This document shows positions 1 through 9,118 of a stretch of 64,000 bases of DNA, in pieces; the first letter of the stretch is position 1, and every line of letters begins with the position of its first letter. The notes beneath the pieces are model-generated. The model had not been told where the DNA came from. It saw only the letters and a program-made list of their open reading frames with translations, and did no database searches. This stretch comes from Myxococcus stipitatus. Lineage in GTDB: Bacteria; Myxococcota; Myxococcia; Myxococcales; Myxococcaceae. The stretch spans positions 1 to 64,000 of the forward strand of contig NZ_JAKCFI010000003.1 in NCBI RefSeq assembly GCF_021412625.1. The letters are read 5' to 3'. A program made the position numbers and the translations under genes.

Positions 1-191
1 AGCTGCTGGTATGCGCTTCTCAGCGCTCCCTGGCTGGCTTCGTTTCAAGAAATTGACTGCGGTTTCCGCAATCCTTCTTCTTCTTGGGCTTGCTATTTGG
101 TTTTCAAAGACCGAGTCGCTTGTTTCAACCGCGACCTTCTGCTACTCTCGCTTCCGCTTTCGACCTCCTTCTCGCCGTCAGCGGGGCGCCT
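1..191 (-). other. rRNA operon leader (5' external transcribed region)
   Basis: No protein gene is seen here. The stretch lies downstream of four leftward promoters and contains a boxA-like antitermination signal at 99-112, so it reads as the transcribed leader of an rRNA operon. The 16S gene itself would lie to the left of base 1 and is not in the window. The identification rests on promoter architecture and boxA only. Confidence 0.7.
99..112 (-). promoter_or_regulatory. boxA-like rRNA antitermination element
   Basis: On the minus strand the sequence reads GGTCTTTGAAAACC followed by AAATAGCAAG. This closely matches the TCTTTGAAAAC boxA core found in the leaders of bacterial rRNA operons, where NusB/NusE bind and modify RNA polymerase. 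It lies about 80 bases downstream of the nearest promoter -10. Confidence 0.65.
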
Positions 192-221
192 CTTCTATTT
201 CATCTTCGCGTCCGCTGTCAA
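192..221 (-). promoter_or_regulatory. rrn promoter, proximal copy
   Basis: On the minus strand a -35 TTGACA and a -10 TAGAAG are separated by 18 bases. The A-rich stretch just upstream of the -35 (about 232-248) resembles an UP element. It is the last of four similarly built promoters spaced 107-117 bp apart, all pointing left toward the presumed rRNA operon. Confidence 0.7.
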
Positions 222-308
222 CCTCTCAGCTTCAGCTTTTTTCTTTTCGACTTCCCGTCCACTCCAGCGCCGCCCAGTGGCTTCCGCTGTCGTTTTCGGG
301 AGGCGCGC

Positions 309-336
309 CTTTTATCACCGCCGCGCTCCGGATCAA
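309..336 (-). promoter_or_regulatory. rrn promoter, second copy
   Basis: The minus strand shows TTGATC, a 16-base spacer ending in TGA, then TAAAAG, i.e. an extended -10 type promoter. The block GGCGCGCC directly downstream of the -10 is shared in spirit with the other copies, which have a G/C discriminator after the -10. Confidence 0.65.
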
Positions 337-417
337 CCTATTTGGTTGAGCCCTTCGTTTTCTTCCGTCCGCCATCCGCGTGCTGCCTGGATCAGCGGGC
401 CGGTCGAGGGGGCGCGG

Positions 418-445
418 CTTCTATCACCACCGCGTCCCAGGTCAA
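418..445 (-). promoter_or_regulatory. rrn promoter, third copy
   Basis: The minus strand shows TTGACC, a 16-base spacer ending in TGA, then TAGAAG and a GC-rich discriminator. It matches the second copy in spacer length and extended -10. Confidence 0.65.
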
Positions 446-524
446 CAACCTTCGTCGACCTCTACTTCCCCCCGTCCTGCCAACTCCGGGTGCCGGGGCA
501 CCGAGGCGTCGAGCAGGGGTCCAT

Positions 525-553
525 CTAGTACCCTGCCGCGTTGCGTCCGTCAA
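525..553 (-). promoter_or_regulatory. rrn promoter, distal copy
   Basis: The minus strand shows TTGACG, 17 bases, then TACTAG. It continues the roughly 110-bp spacing of the three other promoters but matches the consensus less well. Confidence 0.5.
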
Positions 554-692
554 ATACCCAATGTTCGAACCGTGGCGGACAGAGGGACGCCTTGCCAGGT
601 CCCCCTGAAATCTGAACCGGGTGCCCGGGTCGGGACTTCCTCCCGCGTCCTAGGTCGCCCCGCCGGCCGCCCCTCCCCCGCGAGGCCAAGCC

Positions 693-1418
693 TCACGTTC
701 CCTTCCCGGTCTCCGCCGGGGCGGGCCGCGCTTCCGCTCCCGGCGGGAGCTCCGGCCGCCAGAGGGTCCCGAAGAGCCAGTCTCCTAGAGGGAGGGTGAT
801 GTTGAAGTGGTAGCGCCCCATCAAGGAGGGGTCATGGTGCGCCTGATGATGGCGGCGCAGGCGGGCCATCACCGGGAGGCGGGCCACGGGGTGCCCGGGC
901 GGCAGGTGGTGGCAGAAGTGCAGCCACTCATAGGAGAGGTAGTAGCCCATGGCCGACGCGGCGAAGAGCCAGCCCACCGCCGGAGAGACGAGCCACCAGG
1001 CCAGCATGCCCAGCGGCGTGGCGATGCCCCCCAGGAAGAAAAGGAGGAGCACCGGCGGGAAGAGCACCATCTTCACGTCCCGGGACGACTCGCAGGCCAG
1101 GGCGTCGTGGGTGAAGAAGCGGTGGTGCTGTTCGGTGTGCCGCTGGAAGAGGAGCCCGAGCCCCTTCCTCCGGTGGTGCATGGGCCCTCGGTGCCCTAGG
1201 AACTCCACGAGGTTGCCCAGGACGAAGACCGCCGGGACGGTCAGCCACTCCAGCGGCCGGACCCCGTCCAGCCGCCCGAGCGCGAAGCCGATGACCCCGA
1301 GGGAGCCGAGGCTGGTGAAGGCGAAGTGCCCCACCCCCGAATAGCGAGGGCCGACGTGGCGCCGCCGGTACTCCTCCCGGAAGGCCGCCACCCTGGCTGG
1401 GACCGCGCCCTCGTCCAT
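693..1418 (-). CDS. fatty acid hydroxylase / sterol desaturase superfamily membrane protein
   Basis: A 241-residue membrane protein with the histidine clusters of the di-iron fatty acid hydroxylase superfamily: HRGPMHH at 76-82, HTEQHH at 94-99, HFCHH at 167-171 and HHQAHH at 190-195. Hydrophobic segments at about 33-50, 57-74, 113-135 and 138-165 would place these clusters on the cytoplasmic face. Members hydroxylate or desaturate lipid chains using O2; the substrate here is unknown. It starts 22 bp after the deformylase stop on the same strand and is probably co-transcribed with it. Confidence 0.8.
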   Translation of the reverse strand: MDEGAVPARVAAFREEYRRRHVGPRYSGVGHFAFTSLGSLGVIGFALGRLDGVRPLEWLTVPAVFVLGNLVEFLGHRGPMHHRRKGLGLLFQRHTEQHHRFFTHDALACESSRDVKMVLFPPVLLLFFLGGIATPLGMLAWWLVSPAVGWLFAASAMGYYLSYEWLHFCHHLPPGHPVARLPVMARLRRHHQAHHDPSLMGRYHFNITLPLGDWLFGTLWRPELPPGAEARPAPAETGKGT

Positions 1419-1440
1419 CGTGCCTCCCCCGGGTGGGCGC

Positions 1441-1956
1441 TCAGCCCTCCCGCTTCTCGTGCCGGGCCTTCGCCTTCTGGTACTTCTTCATCCGGTCCAG
1501 GATGAGGGTGCGCTTCAGGCTGGAGAGGTGCTCCACGAAGACGTGCCCGTCCAGGTGGTCGATTTCGTGCTGGAGGATGTGGGCGATGCGGCCCTCCGCC
1601 TCCATTTCGTGCCACTCCCCCGCGCGGTCCTGGAAGCGGACCTTCACCTTGTGGAAGCGCGGGCACTTCTCCCACTCGCGCGGCACCGAGAGGCAGCCCT
1701 CCTCCAGCGTGACGGGCTCCTTCTTCTCGAGCACCTGCGGGTTGACGATTTCGAAGGACGTCCCGTCCTCGCGGGACACCAGCGCCACGCGGAGGGATTC
1801 GCCCACCTGGTTGGCGGCGATGCCGATACCTTCGGCTTCCTTCATGGACTCGGCCATCTCCTCCAGCAGCTTCTGGAGCGAGGGGCCGAAGTCCGTCACG
1901 GGCTTCGTGGGAGAGGACAGGACCTTGTGGGGCCAGATGACGATGTCGCGAGCCAT
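1441..1956 (-). CDS. def: peptide deformylase
   Basis: This gene removes the formyl group from the N-terminal Met of new proteins. All three metal-site motifs are present in a 171-residue frame: GIGIAANQ at 43-50, EGCLS at 86-90 (metal-binding Cys88) and HEIDH at 130-134. The open frame extends 25 codons further upstream, but ATG 1956 begins exactly where the family begins (MARDIVIWPH) and gives a normal length. It is first in a short operon with the hydroxylase-like gene. Confidence 0.95.
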   Translation of the reverse strand: MARDIVIWPHKVLSSPTKPVTDFGPSLQKLLEEMAESMKEAEGIGIAANQVGESLRVALVSREDGTSFEIVNPQVLEKKEPVTLEEGCLSVPREWEKCPRFHKVKVRFQDRAGEWHEMEAEGRIAHILQHEIDHLDGHVFVEHLSSLKRTLILDRMKKYQKAKARHEKREG

Positions 1957-2066
1957 ATGAGGCCACAATCTGCCACGCGCCCCCTGGCCATGCCGCGCGA
2001 TTCCGCATTTCCACGATTCGAGGGCACACACCGCGGGTCCTGGTCCGCCCCCAGGTCTGCTAGACC

Positions 2067-2555
2067 ATGGACATGCACCCGCACGCCCAGCTCATCCACG
2101 ACTTCTACACCGCGTTCCAACGGCGCGACGCACAGGCCATGGCCGCCTGCTACCACCCGGACCTGGAGTTCTCCGACGCTGTCTTCGTCGGCCTGCGCCA
2201 CGCCCGCGCCACCGCCATGTGGACGATGCTCGTCGAGCGGGGCACGGACCTGCAGCTGACCTTCCGCGACGTCCAGGCCGATGACCACACCGGCCGCGCC
2301 CACTGGGACGCGCACTACACCTTCTCCACCACCGGCCGGAAGGTCATCAACCGCATCGACGCCGCGTTCGAGTTCCGCGACGGGAAGATCGTCCGCCACC
2401 GCGACGCCTTCGACTTCTGGACGTGGTCGCGCCAGGCGCTCGGTCCCGCCGGACTGCTGCTGGGGTGGACGCCCCTGCTGAAGAACCAGGTCCGGAAGCA
2501 GGCCCAGCGCTCCCTCGACAAGTTCATGAAGGAGCGCGGCCTCACCGGTCCCTGA
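2067..2555 (+). CDS. NTF2-like / SnoaL family protein
   Basis: A 162-residue protein with the cone-shaped NTF2 fold pattern. An N-terminal helix (LIHDFYTAFQRRDAQAMAACY) is followed by strands ending in FEFRDGKIVRHRDAFDFWTWS. The fold serves small isomerases, polyketide cyclases and non-enzymatic binding proteins; no substrate can be assigned. The C-terminus from about 135 is an extra basic tail. The gene is divergent from def and converges on the next gene with a 24-bp gap. Confidence 0.75.
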   Translation: MDMHPHAQLIHDFYTAFQRRDAQAMAACYHPDLEFSDAVFVGLRHARATAMWTMLVERGTDLQLTFRDVQADDHTGRAHWDAHYTFSTTGRKVINRIDAAFEFRDGKIVRHRDAFDFWTWSRQALGPAGLLLGWTPLLKNQVRKQAQRSLDKFMKERGLTGP

Positions 2556-2579
2556 GCGCGCGGCGCCGGCCATTCCTCC

Positions 2580-2999
2580 TCACGGCAGCGGGGCCACGTC
2601 CGGCGGCACCCACTCGGCGCGCGCCCGGGGGGAGTCCAGCGTCTCCTCGCGGTAGTGCCGCGCCAGCAGGCTCCCCTCCAGGAGCTCCGGGCAACGGCCC
2701 AGGAAGTCCCCGAAGGTCTCACCCGCCGGAGCGGCGGCCAGGCCAGCGCCCACCAGCAGGACCCAGGCGCGGGTCCGCGTCTCGTGGTACTTGCCGCTCG
2801 CCCCCAGCGCGGCGGCGTACCGCTGGATGAGGTCCGGCACCCTCGCGTGCCCCGCCTCCACGCCATGCGCCCGGAGGCACAGCCAGGCCAGCCGCAGGTG
2901 CTCCCGGTGCCGGAAGCGCTCCCCCGGCCACGTGGCCGTCTCCACCGCCGAGAGGAAGGCCGCGTCGTCCAACGCGTCCGTCGCCGTGTCACCGGGCAT
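2580..2999 (-). CDS. conserved hypothetical protein, MarR operon
   Basis: A 139-residue protein from ATG 2999, with no recognised enzyme motif. The FRHREHLRLAWLCLR segment near 30-44 and a largely helical make-up are the visible features. The chosen start overlaps the MarR stop by 11 bp, which suggests translational coupling; an ATG 20 codons upstream is also open but would lie deep inside the MarR gene. The function is unknown. Confidence 0.65.
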   Translation of the reverse strand: MPGDTATDALDDAAFLSAVETATWPGERFRHREHLRLAWLCLRAHGVEAGHARVPDLIQRYAAALGASGKYHETRTRAWVLLVGAGLAAAPAGETFGDFLGRCPELLEGSLLARHYREETLDSPRARAEWVPPDVAPLP

Positions 3000-3468
3000 G
3001 TCCGCCCCGCTTCCTCGCGCTCGCCCGGGGCGCTGGCGACGCCGGCTCCTCGGGGGCATCCGCCCTGGCGAACGCCGCGAGCACCTTGCACAGCCCTTCG
3101 ACGTCCCGCTCCCCCACCTGGGTCTGGACGAGCGCCTCCAGCGCCTCCAGCCGCCGGTGGACCCTCGCGGCCAGGGCGCGCCCCGTGGGCGTCAGCAGCA
3201 CCTGGAACGAGCGCCGGTCCTCCTCGCGCGCCACCCGCTTCACCAGCCGCTTCGCCTCCAGCCGGTCCATGTAGCTGGTCAGCGTCGAGCGCTTGTGCGC
3301 GAAGGCCGCGTGCAGCTCGCTCAGCGACGTGTCGCCCGACTCCACGAGGTAGGCCAGCAGGTGGGCCTCACCCTGGGACAGAGCGAAGGGAGGCTCCGCC
3401 TCCTCCAGGAACAGGCCGACCCGATGGGTGGCCCGGTGGAGCTCCAGGACGAATCGAAGCGGCCTCAT
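2989..3468 (-). CDS. MarR family transcriptional regulator
   Basis: A 159-residue protein with a winged helix. ALSQGEAHLLAYL is followed by a recognition helix (HKRSTLTSYMDRLEAKRLVKR, about 58-78) and the wing AREEDRRSFQVLLTPTGRAL, the classic MarR DR-x-LT pattern. Such dimers usually repress their own operon and release DNA on binding a small phenolic ligand. It is first in a two-gene operon with the overlapping unknown gene at 2580-2999. The C-terminal 25 residues are Ala/Pro/Arg-rich and probably disordered. Confidence 0.88.
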   Translation of the reverse strand: MRPLRFVLELHRATHRVGLFLEEAEPPFALSQGEAHLLAYLVESGDTSLSELHAAFAHKRSTLTSYMDRLEAKRLVKRVAREEDRRSFQVLLTPTGRALAARVHRRLEALEALVQTQVGERDVEGLCKVLAAFARADAPEEPASPAPRASARKRGGHAR

Positions 3469-3559
3469 GCGCCGACCTCAACACCCCACCCGCCCCCGGA
3501 TATTCCGAAATCGGAGCGAATCGTCCGATTCTCCACGCTCCCCCTGGGGACGCGCGCCG

Positions 3560-4186
3560 CTACTTGTCGACCTTCGCCTCCGTCTTCATGGCCGCCTCCC
3601 GCTCGTCGCGCTCCTTCGCGAGCGCGCGGGCATCCTTCGCCTTGCCGTCCCGGTACGCATGGAGCGTGTAGAAGGAGCCCGTCGCGTATCCGGACAGCTT
3701 CGCGGGGTTGAAGATGCTGGTGCTGGAGACCATGCCGCCCTTGTAGCCCGGGGGGAACTCCACCAGCTTCAGCGCACACGCGCCGAGCACCAGCTTCGGC
3801 TCAGGCACGTCGTTGCTCACCAGGGTGCACGCGCCCGTCGCCGTGAAGTGGCCCTCCGGCAGGCTGAAGCGGAAGTGCGCCGGCACCTGCTGGCCCGGGG
3901 GGAACGTGGGGTCGGTGATGCGCAGGCACGCGGTGGCGGTCCCCGCGCGCCGCTGGCCCTCGTAGACGACCTTGCCGTCCTGGGGACGGTGCAGCGGGAT
4001 GTAGATGCTCGCGCCCAGCTTCACCGTGGCCACGAAGGGCGCCGCCGCGCACACCGCCTCGTCCGGAGGCCTGGACGCATCCTCCTGCGTGCGGAACTGG
4101 AACATCACCTCCTCCGCCCGAGCCTGGGTGGCTCCCACCAGCACCAGCAGGACACCCAGCACCACGTCCCCGCGACTCAGCGACAT
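3560..4186 (-). CDS. secreted hypothetical protein
   Basis: A 208-residue protein with a signal peptide (hydrophobic stretch VVLGVLLVLVGATQARA, predicted cleavage near residue 24). The mature part is probably beta-rich and has four Cys that could form disulphides. The C-terminus is a charged Lys/Glu-rich helix (KAKDARALAKERDEREAA). No family was recognised. It stands alone between the MarR operon and the DUF2378 gene. Confidence 0.65.
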   Translation of the reverse strand: MSLSRGDVVLGVLLVLVGATQARAEEVMFQFRTQEDASRPPDEAVCAAAPFVATVKLGASIYIPLHRPQDGKVVYEGQRRAGTATACLRITDPTFPPGQQVPAHFRFSLPEGHFTATGACTLVSNDVPEPKLVLGACALKLVEFPPGYKGGMVSSTSIFNPAKLSGYATGSFYTLHAYRDGKAKDARALAKERDEREAAMKTEAKVDK

Positions 4187-4257
4187 GCAACACCCCTCTC
4201 GGGAAGACCTCGGTTCGCAAGCCCACCGCGACGGCGTGAAGCCTCATGCTCCCTCGA

Positions 4258-4281
4258 GCGCCGGGCCCTCCCTCCCGGCGC
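4258..4281 (-). terminator. terminator-like hairpin after the DUF2378 gene
   Basis: An 8-bp perfect stem GCGCCGGG/CCCGGCGC with an 8-base loop begins 12 bases beyond the DUF2378 stop codon. There is no clear U-tract, so termination strength is uncertain. Confidence 0.5.
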
Positions 4282-4292
4282 GCCGACGGGGC

Positions 4293-4916
4293 CTACCGCC
4301 AGGACAGCACGTACTCGGCGTCGAGCGGGCCCGTCTTCTGGCCGGTGACGCGCACGTCCTTGCCTCCCACCGCCTCGATGACGGCCTGGAGCACGCCCTC
4401 GTGGTACTCCGGCGTCATGAAGTCGCGCTTCATGGTGAACACGCCGCTGGTCTCTCCCGTCCAGCGCACGCCGCGCTCGCCATAGCTCACCGCCGCGCGG
4501 TAGCCGGAGTGCAGGTTGCTCAACATGCGCTTGGGGTTGTTGACCGCCAGCAGCAGCAGCGTCTTGCCCGCCGCCGACGACAGGAAGTCCGCCGTGGCCT
4601 GCACGCCCATGCGCCGCAACGCCACGTCGAAGCCACCCAGCTGCGGCCCCATCACCTCCGCGGCCGTGAAGGCCAGCTTCAGGAAGGCCGTCACCGGGTA
4701 GTTGAAGAAGTCGACGAACTTCTTCTCACCGGCGGCGGCGAGGCAGCGTTGCACCGCGGCGTCGCCACCGAGCACCTTCACCGCGCCAAGCGCGCCATTG
4801 AAGAAGAGTCCTCGCGCGGTGTCGTCGCGCGTGGCCAGGGCCAGGCGTTCCTCCAGGTCCCGTGCGTGTCGAGGTTCGAGCCCGGTGGTGTGAATCGCGT
4901 TCATGTCTGTCGTCAC
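4293..4916 (-). CDS. DUF2378 / TIGR02265 family protein
   Basis: A 207-residue protein of the family expanded in Myxococcales (TIGR02265, DUF2378). The pattern DTARGLFFNGAL near the start and the region RMLSNLHSGYRAAVSYGERGV...FTMKRDFMTPEYHEGVL resemble family members, several of which carry a haem-NO-binding-like (HNOB) helical fold. No haem-ligating His can be assigned from this sequence. It follows the ketoacyl synthase gene by 36 bp on the same strand and is probably in one transcript with it. The biochemical role is unknown. Confidence 0.8.
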   Translation of the reverse strand: MTTDMNAIHTTGLEPRHARDLEERLALATRDDTARGLFFNGALGAVKVLGGDAAVQRCLAAAGEKKFVDFFNYPVTAFLKLAFTAAEVMGPQLGGFDVALRRMGVQATADFLSSAAGKTLLLLAVNNPKRMLSNLHSGYRAAVSYGERGVRWTGETSGVFTMKRDFMTPEYHEGVLQAVIEAVGGKDVRVTGQKTGPLDAEYVLSWR

Positions 4917-4952
4917 GGAGTGTCTCCATGGGGGGAAGGAGCCACTCGAAGT

Positions 4953-6065
4953 CTACAGGCGGATCAACTGCGCGCCGTAGTGGACGTTGGCGCCAACGGC
5001 CGCCACCAACACCAGGTCTCCCCCACCGAGTCGCACCCGACCCGACTCCAGGTCCTCCGCGAGGAGGATGAGCATTCCCGCGGCGGAGGTATTCCCGTAT
5101 CGGTCCACGTTGCAGGCCACCGCGTCCGCGGGCAACCCCGCACGTGAGACGAACGAATCCATCACGCGTTTGTTGGGTTGGTGAAAGTAGTAACGGCGCA
5201 CCTCGCCGCGCAGCTCGGGCCTGGGGCCGAGCACGGTGTCAAGGCACTTCTGCATGTACTCCGGATAGCTGCGCGCCACGCGGAACCCATCCACCACGAA
5301 GGCCATGTCCGCCGGACGCATCCGCCCCGGCTGGTAGGGGAGCTTCAACAGGCCCCCACCCTTGCGAATCACCAGGTCCGCGTACGCGTTGCCGGAGAAC
5401 GAGGCGAGGATGCCCGCGCGCCCGGACTCCCCCTCCTTCGACTGGAGCACCACCGCTCCCGCGCCGTCCCCGAACACGTACATGGACAGGTAGCCCTGCA
5501 GCGCCTTCGAGCGCCCCGGCCCCGGCGGGAGCTCGTCCATGTACACCTCGCGATTCACCAGCGGCGAGGTGAAGGCGGACGCCACCACCGCCACCGAGCG
5601 GAACCGGCCGCCCTCCATCATCTTCTTCACCATGTCGAGCACGTACGGCGTGCCGCCGCAGCCGTCGTCCACCACCAGCGCGAACGCGTCCTCGCGCAGC
5701 TCGAGGCGCCGGTGCAGTTCCATGGCGTCGTGGTTGAAGTGCGGCGCGTCCGGGGTGCAGGTGACCACGAAGAGCGCGTCCAGTTCGCGCGCGTCCACGC
5801 CCGACCCCTCCAGCGCCTTGCGCAGCGCCACCTCGCACATGTCCGTGTTCGTCGCCGGGTAGTAGTGCCCGTCATCCGTCGGCGGCGGCACCGCGCGCCC
5901 CGTCGCCTCGTCGATGTCCCAGAGGAAGCGGCGCTCGCGGATGCCCAGCTTCTCCTCGATGCGCTCGGCCGGCCAACCCGGGATGGCTCGCGTGATTCGC
6001 GCGTTGCTCACCTTGCGCGTGGGGACGAAGGCTCCGGCTCCGACGACACAGACATTGAGTGTCAT
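4953..6065 (-). CDS. 3-oxoacyl-ACP synthase III family protein (FabH-like)
   Basis: A 370-residue thiolase-fold protein with the Cys-His-Asn triad of ketoacyl synthase III: Cys136 in DDGCGGTPY, His295 in YFHQPNKR and Asn325 in YGNTSAAG. The glycine-rich end (VGANVHYGAQL) is also conserved. The enzymes condense an acyl-CoA starter with malonyl-ACP in fatty acid or secondary-metabolite synthesis. The family's usual D-A-A-C-x-G pocket is replaced by D-D-G-C-G-G, so the starter may differ from acetyl-CoA. It is expressed with the DUF2378 gene, apparently from a sigma-54 promoter at 6130-6145. Confidence 0.85.
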   Translation of the reverse strand: MTLNVCVVGAGAFVPTRKVSNARITRAIPGWPAERIEEKLGIRERRFLWDIDEATGRAVPPPTDDGHYYPATNTDMCEVALRKALEGSGVDARELDALFVVTCTPDAPHFNHDAMELHRRLELREDAFALVVDDGCGGTPYVLDMVKKMMEGGRFRSVAVVASAFTSPLVNREVYMDELPPGPGRSKALQGYLSMYVFGDGAGAVVLQSKEGESGRAGILASFSGNAYADLVIRKGGGLLKLPYQPGRMRPADMAFVVDGFRVARSYPEYMQKCLDTVLGPRPELRGEVRRYYFHQPNKRVMDSFVSRAGLPADAVACNVDRYGNTSAAGMLILLAEDLESGRVRLGGGDLVLVAAVGANVHYGAQLIRL

Positions 6066-6129
6066 TTCATGGCCTCGCTTCCTTCACATCCGGGCCAGGT
6101 GGGGGGAACTTCCTGGGCGAGACGTATCG

Positions 6130-6145
6130 AGCAGGATCCAGGCCA
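6130..6145 (-). promoter_or_regulatory. sigma-54-type promoter of the ketoacyl synthase operon
   Basis: The minus strand reads TGGCCTGGATCCTGCT. It keeps the essential GG (-24) and GC (-12) ten bases apart and matches TGGC-N8-TGC of the sigma-54 consensus. The predicted transcript would have a leader of about 50 bases before ATG 6065. Two palindromes at the usual enhancer distance upstream support the call. Confidence 0.6.
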
Positions 6146-6187
6146 GCTTCGAAACCCTTGAAATGACGGCGGCCGCCCGCAGCGACT

Positions 6188-6203
6188 GCTTCAACAATGA
6201 AGC
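6188..6203. promoter_or_regulatory. palindrome GCTTCA-N4-TGAAGC, copy 1 (probable activator site)
   Basis: A perfect 6-4-6 inverted repeat, centred about 75 bp upstream of the predicted sigma-54 start. It is the position expected for a bacterial enhancer-binding protein. Confidence 0.55.
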
Positions 6204-6257
6204 TTCCCCGACATCGCAACCCACTGGATTCCGTGACAAATCTCTCGTCGAGACGAT

Positions 6258-6273
6258 GCTTCAAGATTGAAGC
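6258..6273. promoter_or_regulatory. palindrome GCTTCA-N4-TGAAGC, copy 2 (probable activator site)
   Basis: A second perfect copy of the same 6-4-6 inverted repeat lies exactly 70 bp from the first. Further TGAAGC half-sites lie at 6289-6294 and 6350-6355, which suggests a cluster of weaker sites. Confidence 0.55.
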
Positions 6274-6574
6274 ACTTCGTGTCGTATCTGAAGCAGGCCC
6301 GAGCCGTGAGCGATACTTCTGGTGCGACACACGATGCACCGGGCGCATTTGAAGCGGATTCCACCCGGGTCCACGCAGACATTGCGCCCGCGTGAAGGGG
6401 TTCACCATCCACCCGCGGGCCGATGCCCGCCACACTGCAAGTCATTGAGCCCCGGAGACACCGGTGGCACGCGCGGGGAGGGGTTCCATACTCCGGGTCC
6501 TTCCCGACGGTGGAGTGCCCGTGTCAGGCTGCCGCCCCACCGAAAGGCGCCGGCCGCGATACGCGCCAGGGGAC

Positions 6575-8314
<1,740 letters not shown>

Positions 8315-8371
8315 GTGGCCCGAGCGGAACGCCCCCCGCGCGAGGCGAAGGGCGCCCACCTCCATCGTTCC

Positions 8372-8893
8372 TCAGAACGGGATGTTGTCGTCGTCACCCG
8401 GCGGCGGGATGTCGTCGTCCTGGAAGCCGCCGCCGCCACGGCCGCCACCGCCGCCGTAGCCGCCACCGCCGCCGTAGCCGCCACCGCCCTCGCCCCCGCC
8501 CTCGCCCCGCTGACGCGCCATCTCCGCCTCGATGGCGGCCAGCAGCTGGCGCTCCTTGTCGTGCCAGCGCGCCTTGCTGGGGTCGTTCAGCGAGCGGCGC
8601 GCGCCGTTCGCGTAGAACTCGAGGTCCTGCATGCTCGCGCCCGCGACCGGGGCGCCCTTGCTGCGGCCATAGTTCGGGAAGACCATTCCGTCCCCGCCAC
8701 CGCCGCCACCACCGCTGGGGGCCGCGCGACGCGGGGCCGGGGCCGCCGCGTCCGGCGTGGACCCGATGGACATCTCGCCCAGCTTCAAGCTGAAGCCGTC
8801 GCCGTTCTTGAACGCCGTGCCGACTCGCACCTGCTCCACGCGCCCGTCCGGACGCCGCACCGCCACGGTGACTGGATAGCCTTGATCACTCAT
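8372..8893 (-). CDS. glycine-rich protein with SSB-like C-terminal tip
   Basis: A 173-residue protein. Residues 1-45 form a small basic/beta domain (VAVRRPDGRVEQVRVG...FKNGDGFSLKLG). A Gly tract leads to a conserved-looking helical block (YGRSKGAPVAG...DLEFYANGARRSLNDPSKARWHDKERQLLAAIEAEMARQ). A Gly/Tyr-rich linker then runs to an acidic tail ending DDDNIPF. The linker-plus-DDxIPF end is the hallmark of single-stranded DNA-binding protein, where the tip docks repair enzymes, but no OB-fold is visible. A role in DNA metabolism is inference. Linker codons include an 18-bp tandem repeat. Confidence 0.75.
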   Translation of the reverse strand: MSDQGYPVTVAVRRPDGRVEQVRVGTAFKNGDGFSLKLGEMSIGSTPDAAAPAPRRAAPSGGGGGGGDGMVFPNYGRSKGAPVAGASMQDLEFYANGARRSLNDPSKARWHDKERQLLAAIEAEMARQRGEGGGEGGGGYGGGGGYGGGGGRGGGGFQDDDIPPPGDDDNIPF

Positions 8894-9081
8894 GCGCGCC
8901 CGAATCCCATCCCCGCCCCCTGGGTGTCAACGGCGTCGGGGCCTCGCCTGTCGGCCAGCCACTCGCGCGCGACAGCCCCCCGGCCTCGCGACCATGCGAG
9001 CTGGAGCCGGGACCTCGACAGGGGAGCGTCCCGCCGCCGACCCCGGCACGGACGCTCGACCCGCGTCTTCCCCACCGGAGT

Positions 9082-9106
9082 GGCCCGGGCGCGACGTGCC
9101 CGGGCC
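9082..9106 (-). terminator. terminator-like hairpin
   Basis: A perfect 9-bp stem GGCCCGGGC/GCCCGGGCC with a 7-base loop starts 12 bases past the stop of the 9119-9736 gene. There is no U-tract on the minus strand. Confidence 0.5.
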
Positions 9107-9118
9107 CCGGCGTGGACC

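Noticed and set aside
84-608. Open frames across the first 700 bases
   Set aside because: Ser/Pro/Arg-rich translations have no natural codon pattern, and the DNA is explained by tandem promoters.
5239-5838. Long antisense frames over many genes (for example across the ketoacyl synthase, transketolase and hybrid kinase genes)
   Set aside because: These are shadows of GC3-rich genes; their translations are Arg/Ala/Gly/His-rich with no domain.
8440-8500. Short tandem repeats resembling a CRISPR array
   Set aside because: They encode the Gly/Tyr linker of the SSB-tail protein; there are no spacers of constant length and no cas genes.
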